A stretch of 64,000 nucleotides of DNA from positions 1,054,001 to 1,118,000 of the forward strand of contig CAJQUW010016881.1 in the NCBI GenBank assembly GCA_907163375.1, given 5' to 3'. The stretch is from Prostheceraeus crozeri. Its lineage: Eukaryota; Platyhelminthes; Polycladida; Euryleptidae. The position numbers and the translations under genes were made by a program. This document shows, in pieces, positions 60,867 to 64,000 of the stretch (positions are counted from its first letter, which is position 1; every line of letters starts with the position of its first letter). The notes under the pieces were generated by a model. That model saw only the letters and a list, made by a program, of their open reading frames with translations. It was not told the DNA's origin and searched no databases.

Positions 60867-61097
60867 CCACCCTCCCAACTGGCCGGCACACCACGCCAAC
60901 CTGGCCGGCACACCACGCAAACCTAGACAGCACATCACCGCGCGCTATACGACGGTCGGCCAGAGGGGGGGGACGTCAGAACCAAAGCACCACGGCGGCC
61001 GACCACGACACTCTGCCGTTCCAGAGGGGGGGGGTCGTGAGCGACGGCGGCCATCTTGCGCGGTCCAGAAGTGGAGTTTTACTTACTACCTCCGCCG
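60867..61097. other. GC-rich spacer with short tandem repeats
   Basis: CCAACCTGGCCGGCACACCACGC is present about two and a half times at 60875-60925 (partly as GGCCGGCACACCACGC). Two further CCAGAGGGGGGG motifs occur at 60960 and 61022. Base composition is unlike anything else in the window. It separates D from fragment C. Confidence 0.6.
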
Positions 61098-61850
61098 GTA
61101 CAACTGAAAATAAATCTCTTTATTAATTTTAGATGATGTTGCAAGTTTATCAAAACAAAAAAATATGTCAGAAATATTTACAAAAAGGAAGACATCAAAA
61201 TATTCAAACTAGTTGTATTAGCTCATAAAGATTGTGATGTAGATAATAAGATTTGAGAAAACATTCAAACATTTTTTACACACTACACCAAAATAATGCA
61301 GCATTCTTTAATGATCTTAATAAAAATTATAAAATAAATATGCCTTTATCATATTATACACAACATAAATTATGGAATAATACGTGTGTTACCATAAGTG
61401 AACATATGCAAGTATATGTTAAAGATTTGAATATATTAGTAGATACCGAACATGAAATCTATAATAACTCTCAAGATTTTGATATTAGAATATATGCAAA
61501 TACAAAACATTTATCAAATCAAGTTATAGAACAAATAATTATCTTTTTAGAATCGGAAGCAAAAGTACCACTAAAAATTATTCCTGATACATTTATTTTT
61601 ATTTTGATAACTATTTAAATGCAAAATTTGGTATACCAATACCTAACAGATTACAAGATAATGAAACATTAAACTACTTGAAAACTGCAATAGATGATGT
61701 TAGAAACGCTTAACGAAAAGCAACACCAATAATATCTGATGTTAAATCTACATTTTCTGATGCCAAATCTACATTTGATGAATCCCAAAAAAACATATAA
61801 TGATATAAAACAAATAATAAATTGTGTAAGTTAAATACTTAATAATTAAA
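61098..61850 (+). pseudogene. Fragment C: remnant of the membrane-anchored ATPase
   Basis: It matches the C-terminal two thirds of the B protein at 28420-29919: NNAAFFNDLNKNYKINMPLS, SEHMQVYVKDLNILVD, EIYNNSQDFDIRIYAN and SNQVIEQIIIFLESEAK. The Walker A part is not included in the fragment. It is broken several times. Confidence 0.85.
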
Positions 61851-62400
61851 CAAATTTATCATAATTTTTACAGAGATACATTTATAATATTTTCCTTATA
61901 TATATATATTTTTATAATGAATTAAAAAATATTTTCTAATTTATCTTTTAATTTATCTTTAATTTCTTTTATAATAATTTTGTTTCAAAATTGTAAATAA
62001 AGGGATGAAGATTTAATTTATTCAATGTTTTTAAATCATATACTGTTAAGTTATCTTTATTAATTAACCACCATAAAATAATTAAAATGCTAAGAAAACA
62101 CGAAACTTCTTAGACAAATTGGAAAATATTTTGTTTTAGTATATTTAGGTATACCGTTCTTTTTATTTTATAATCTTTTACACAATTGCATATATTTATG
62201 GTGATAGTAAAAATTTTACTTTCTTGTTAGGAGTAAGAGGATTAGTAGGATGTCTATAATTTTTATAAAACGGGTACGTGTTCTATTTTATACTCTTCAA
62301 ACATTTTTATTTTTTGTAAAAAAATTTACTACAAAATTTATTAAAAAAATATATTTTAGAATTTTTTCTTTAAAAATTAAACACAAATTTTTCTTTAAAA
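61851..62400. other. Fragment C: intergenic part and trace of the small aromatic-rich gene
   Basis: A minus-strand trace of the gene seen at 27954-28292 in B lies near 61990-62300, followed by the AT-rich divergent region. Nothing new is evident. Confidence 0.5.
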
Positions 62401-62409
62401 AATAAAAAA

Positions 62410-64000
62410 AATGGAAAATACCAAGTTTTATAGTAACTATGTAAAAAAAAGTTGCAAACAAAAAGAAGTTATCAATCTCATTTACAAAGTAAAATGCATT
62501 TACAAAATGTAGAACGAGTTGATGAAGGAAATATGTTGAAATTAAATAATTATAAAAACTATCTGGAAACATTACCTACTGATATGAAAAGTTAAAAAAA
62601 TATTTGATGATTGATTCACATTCGGAATATAAAAAAGTTTTTAATAGTGAAGATGAACATGTACCAGATGGGAGATATTTATTTAGCGGATACTGATGAA
62701 TTTAACGAAATAGATGAATTTGATGAAGCTGAACGAACCGATAAAGCCGTAGCAAATATAAAATATTTATTTAATCAGCTCTGTTGAATATAATGAAACC
62801 GATGATGAAACTTTTTTATAATGTTATTAACCAAACTTTTATAATATATCTAGAAAATCTTTCAAATGTTATATGAATGTAGAAGTACTTTATACAAAAA
62901 CTGGAACTGATGGATTTACTTAAGAAATAATACAAGGACATTTTACAAATTCACAAGAAATTCATAATGTCAAATGATATACAACCCATATTTGAATCAA
63001 ATGATACTTAAATTAGAAAATTGTATAATTGAAGCCCAGTTACGTGAATCTGGTTGGAGATTTGTTAAAATACTATCTAAGAAAATAGTAATTGATAAAT
63101 ATAAAAATAATACTGGTGGTAGTTATGTTCCTTTACCTTTCAGTTCACCACAATTAATCAACATAAAAAATGAAGATGATTATTGTTTTCTGTGGAGTAT
63201 TATAGCACATTTACATCCTGCAGAATATCACAAAGAAAGACTAAGTCATTATAATAAAGAAGAATACAGTATAAAGGAATTTGATCTCTCTGATGGCTTA
63301 CATGAATTTCCATATGATTATAATAGGTTAAAAAAGTTTCATAAAAAGAATAAAAATTTAATAGAAGTAAATGTTTTTGAATTAAATGTGAAGTATGTTT
63401 CTATTGGTAAAATTACTTTACTTTACTCAGATTCAAAAAAATTTATTTGAATAATAAAAATTTATGTCAATCAGAAATAGTATATAATGATAGAGGAAAT
63501 TACATGCATCATAATATTTTTTACCAAGGAAATATAATATGTCACTGAAAAATTTGAAATTGTTAAACACACTATCACCAATAATGATTAATCATAATAA
63601 TTATAAAGGACGTAAATGATGATTATGATTACATTATTTATCTTTATCTTCAAATATCAACAAAAATATACAAATTTAAATGAAAGTTTACAAAAATGTA
63701 AAACAATTATTTTCACACAAACAAAAATATTAGTACAACGAATATGGCCATAAAATATCAAAATAAGATAGAAACGATATCAAAAATTAAATGAAGACAA
63801 TAAAGAATTAAATAATGAAGAAAATGAAACCAATCAAAAAATAAATGAATGTTTAAAAAAATGTCATACAACAATATAAAGAACAATATGATAAAGAATA
63901 TAGTTATCAGTTACAAATATTAAATCAAAATTTATCATCGAAATACATTTAATCTTACAAAAGAAAGTTGATGAAACACATGAAATATATCAAGATAAAT
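62410..64000 (+). pseudogene. Fragment C: N-terminal part of protein-primed DNA polymerase B
   Basis: It matches the N-terminal part of the B polymerase: a zinc-finger remnant near 62410-62520, KTGT-type segments, then 62990-63450 with RESGWRFVKILSKKIVIDKY, YVPLPFSSPQLINIKNEDDY and CFLWSIIAHLHPAEYH. The Gln/Lys/Glu-rich repetitive segment begins near 63640 and continues to the window's end. It is broken many times. Confidence 0.85.

Larger units (their letters stand above)
61098..64000 (+). mobile_element. Fragment C: decayed Polinton related to B, running off the window
   Basis: Homology to B begins at GGTAC.ACTGAAAATAAATC, inside the membrane-ATPase gene, and continues in the reverse orientation of B through the small ORF and into the polymerase. 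The left end is not a terminal repeat, so C is truncated on this side. The orientation is the one Polinton A would have had. Every gene is decayed, with well over ten breaks in 2.9 kb, so it is old. Confidence 0.9.

Overview
The window is nuclear DNA of an animal, most likely an invertebrate; I cannot place it more closely. The grounds are a LINE fragment, a pogo-like and a piggyBac-type DNA transposon relic, AATAAA poly(A) signals that overlap stop codons, a short GT-AG intron, and several Polinton (Maverick, adintovirus-like) elements. I see no ordinary host gene, tRNA or rRNA. Nearly the whole window is a pile of mobile elements.

Layout. 1-6050: AT-rich DNA with a LINE reverse-transcriptase fragment (682-1194), a decayed pogo-superfamily transposase (3707-5280) and a 200-base piggyBac-type relic (5499-5700). 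6055-12616: element E, about 6.5 kb, with long inverted arms of ~1.3-1.5 kb, iteron-like repeats and one small gene for an acidic, SUMO-interaction-like protein. 12617-38350: Polinton A, an old copy that has lost its polymerase half. Inside A's fiber-like gene sits Polinton B (19236-38177, 18.9 kb), with ~758-base, nearly identical terminal inverted repeats and a 6-base target duplication (ATTATT). 38351-60866: Polinton D, a different lineage with a compact, capsid-bearing gene cluster and inverted terminal repeats built of the same subrepeats as E. 60867-61097: GC-rich spacer. 61098-64000: C, a decayed fragment related to B that runs off the window.

How the genes fit together. B and D each carry the Polinton set: protein-primed DNA polymerase B, retrovirus-like integrase, adenain-like cysteine protease, A32-like packaging ATPase, double-jelly-roll major capsid protein and minor virion proteins. 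B adds a parvovirus-type phospholipase A2 domain in one frame with the integrase, a second membrane-anchored P-loop ATPase, a penton-like protein and a phage-tail-like fiber protein. D adds a chromodomain on its integrase, a TATA-binding-protein-like protein, a pair of related small proteins (one overlapping the TBP-like gene out of frame), a DEDDh exonuclease-like protein, two RING-like zinc proteins, and a free-standing protein resembling the N-terminal domain of Polinton polymerases.

The order of events can be partly read. A landed in the right arm of E; B later landed in A. D abuts the end of A exactly, and E's missing outer arm is not found on the far side, so the junction was reshaped. 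B looks youngest from the match of its ends; A and C look oldest. All Polintons here are treated as fossils. B and D have largely open capsid genes but interrupted polymerases.
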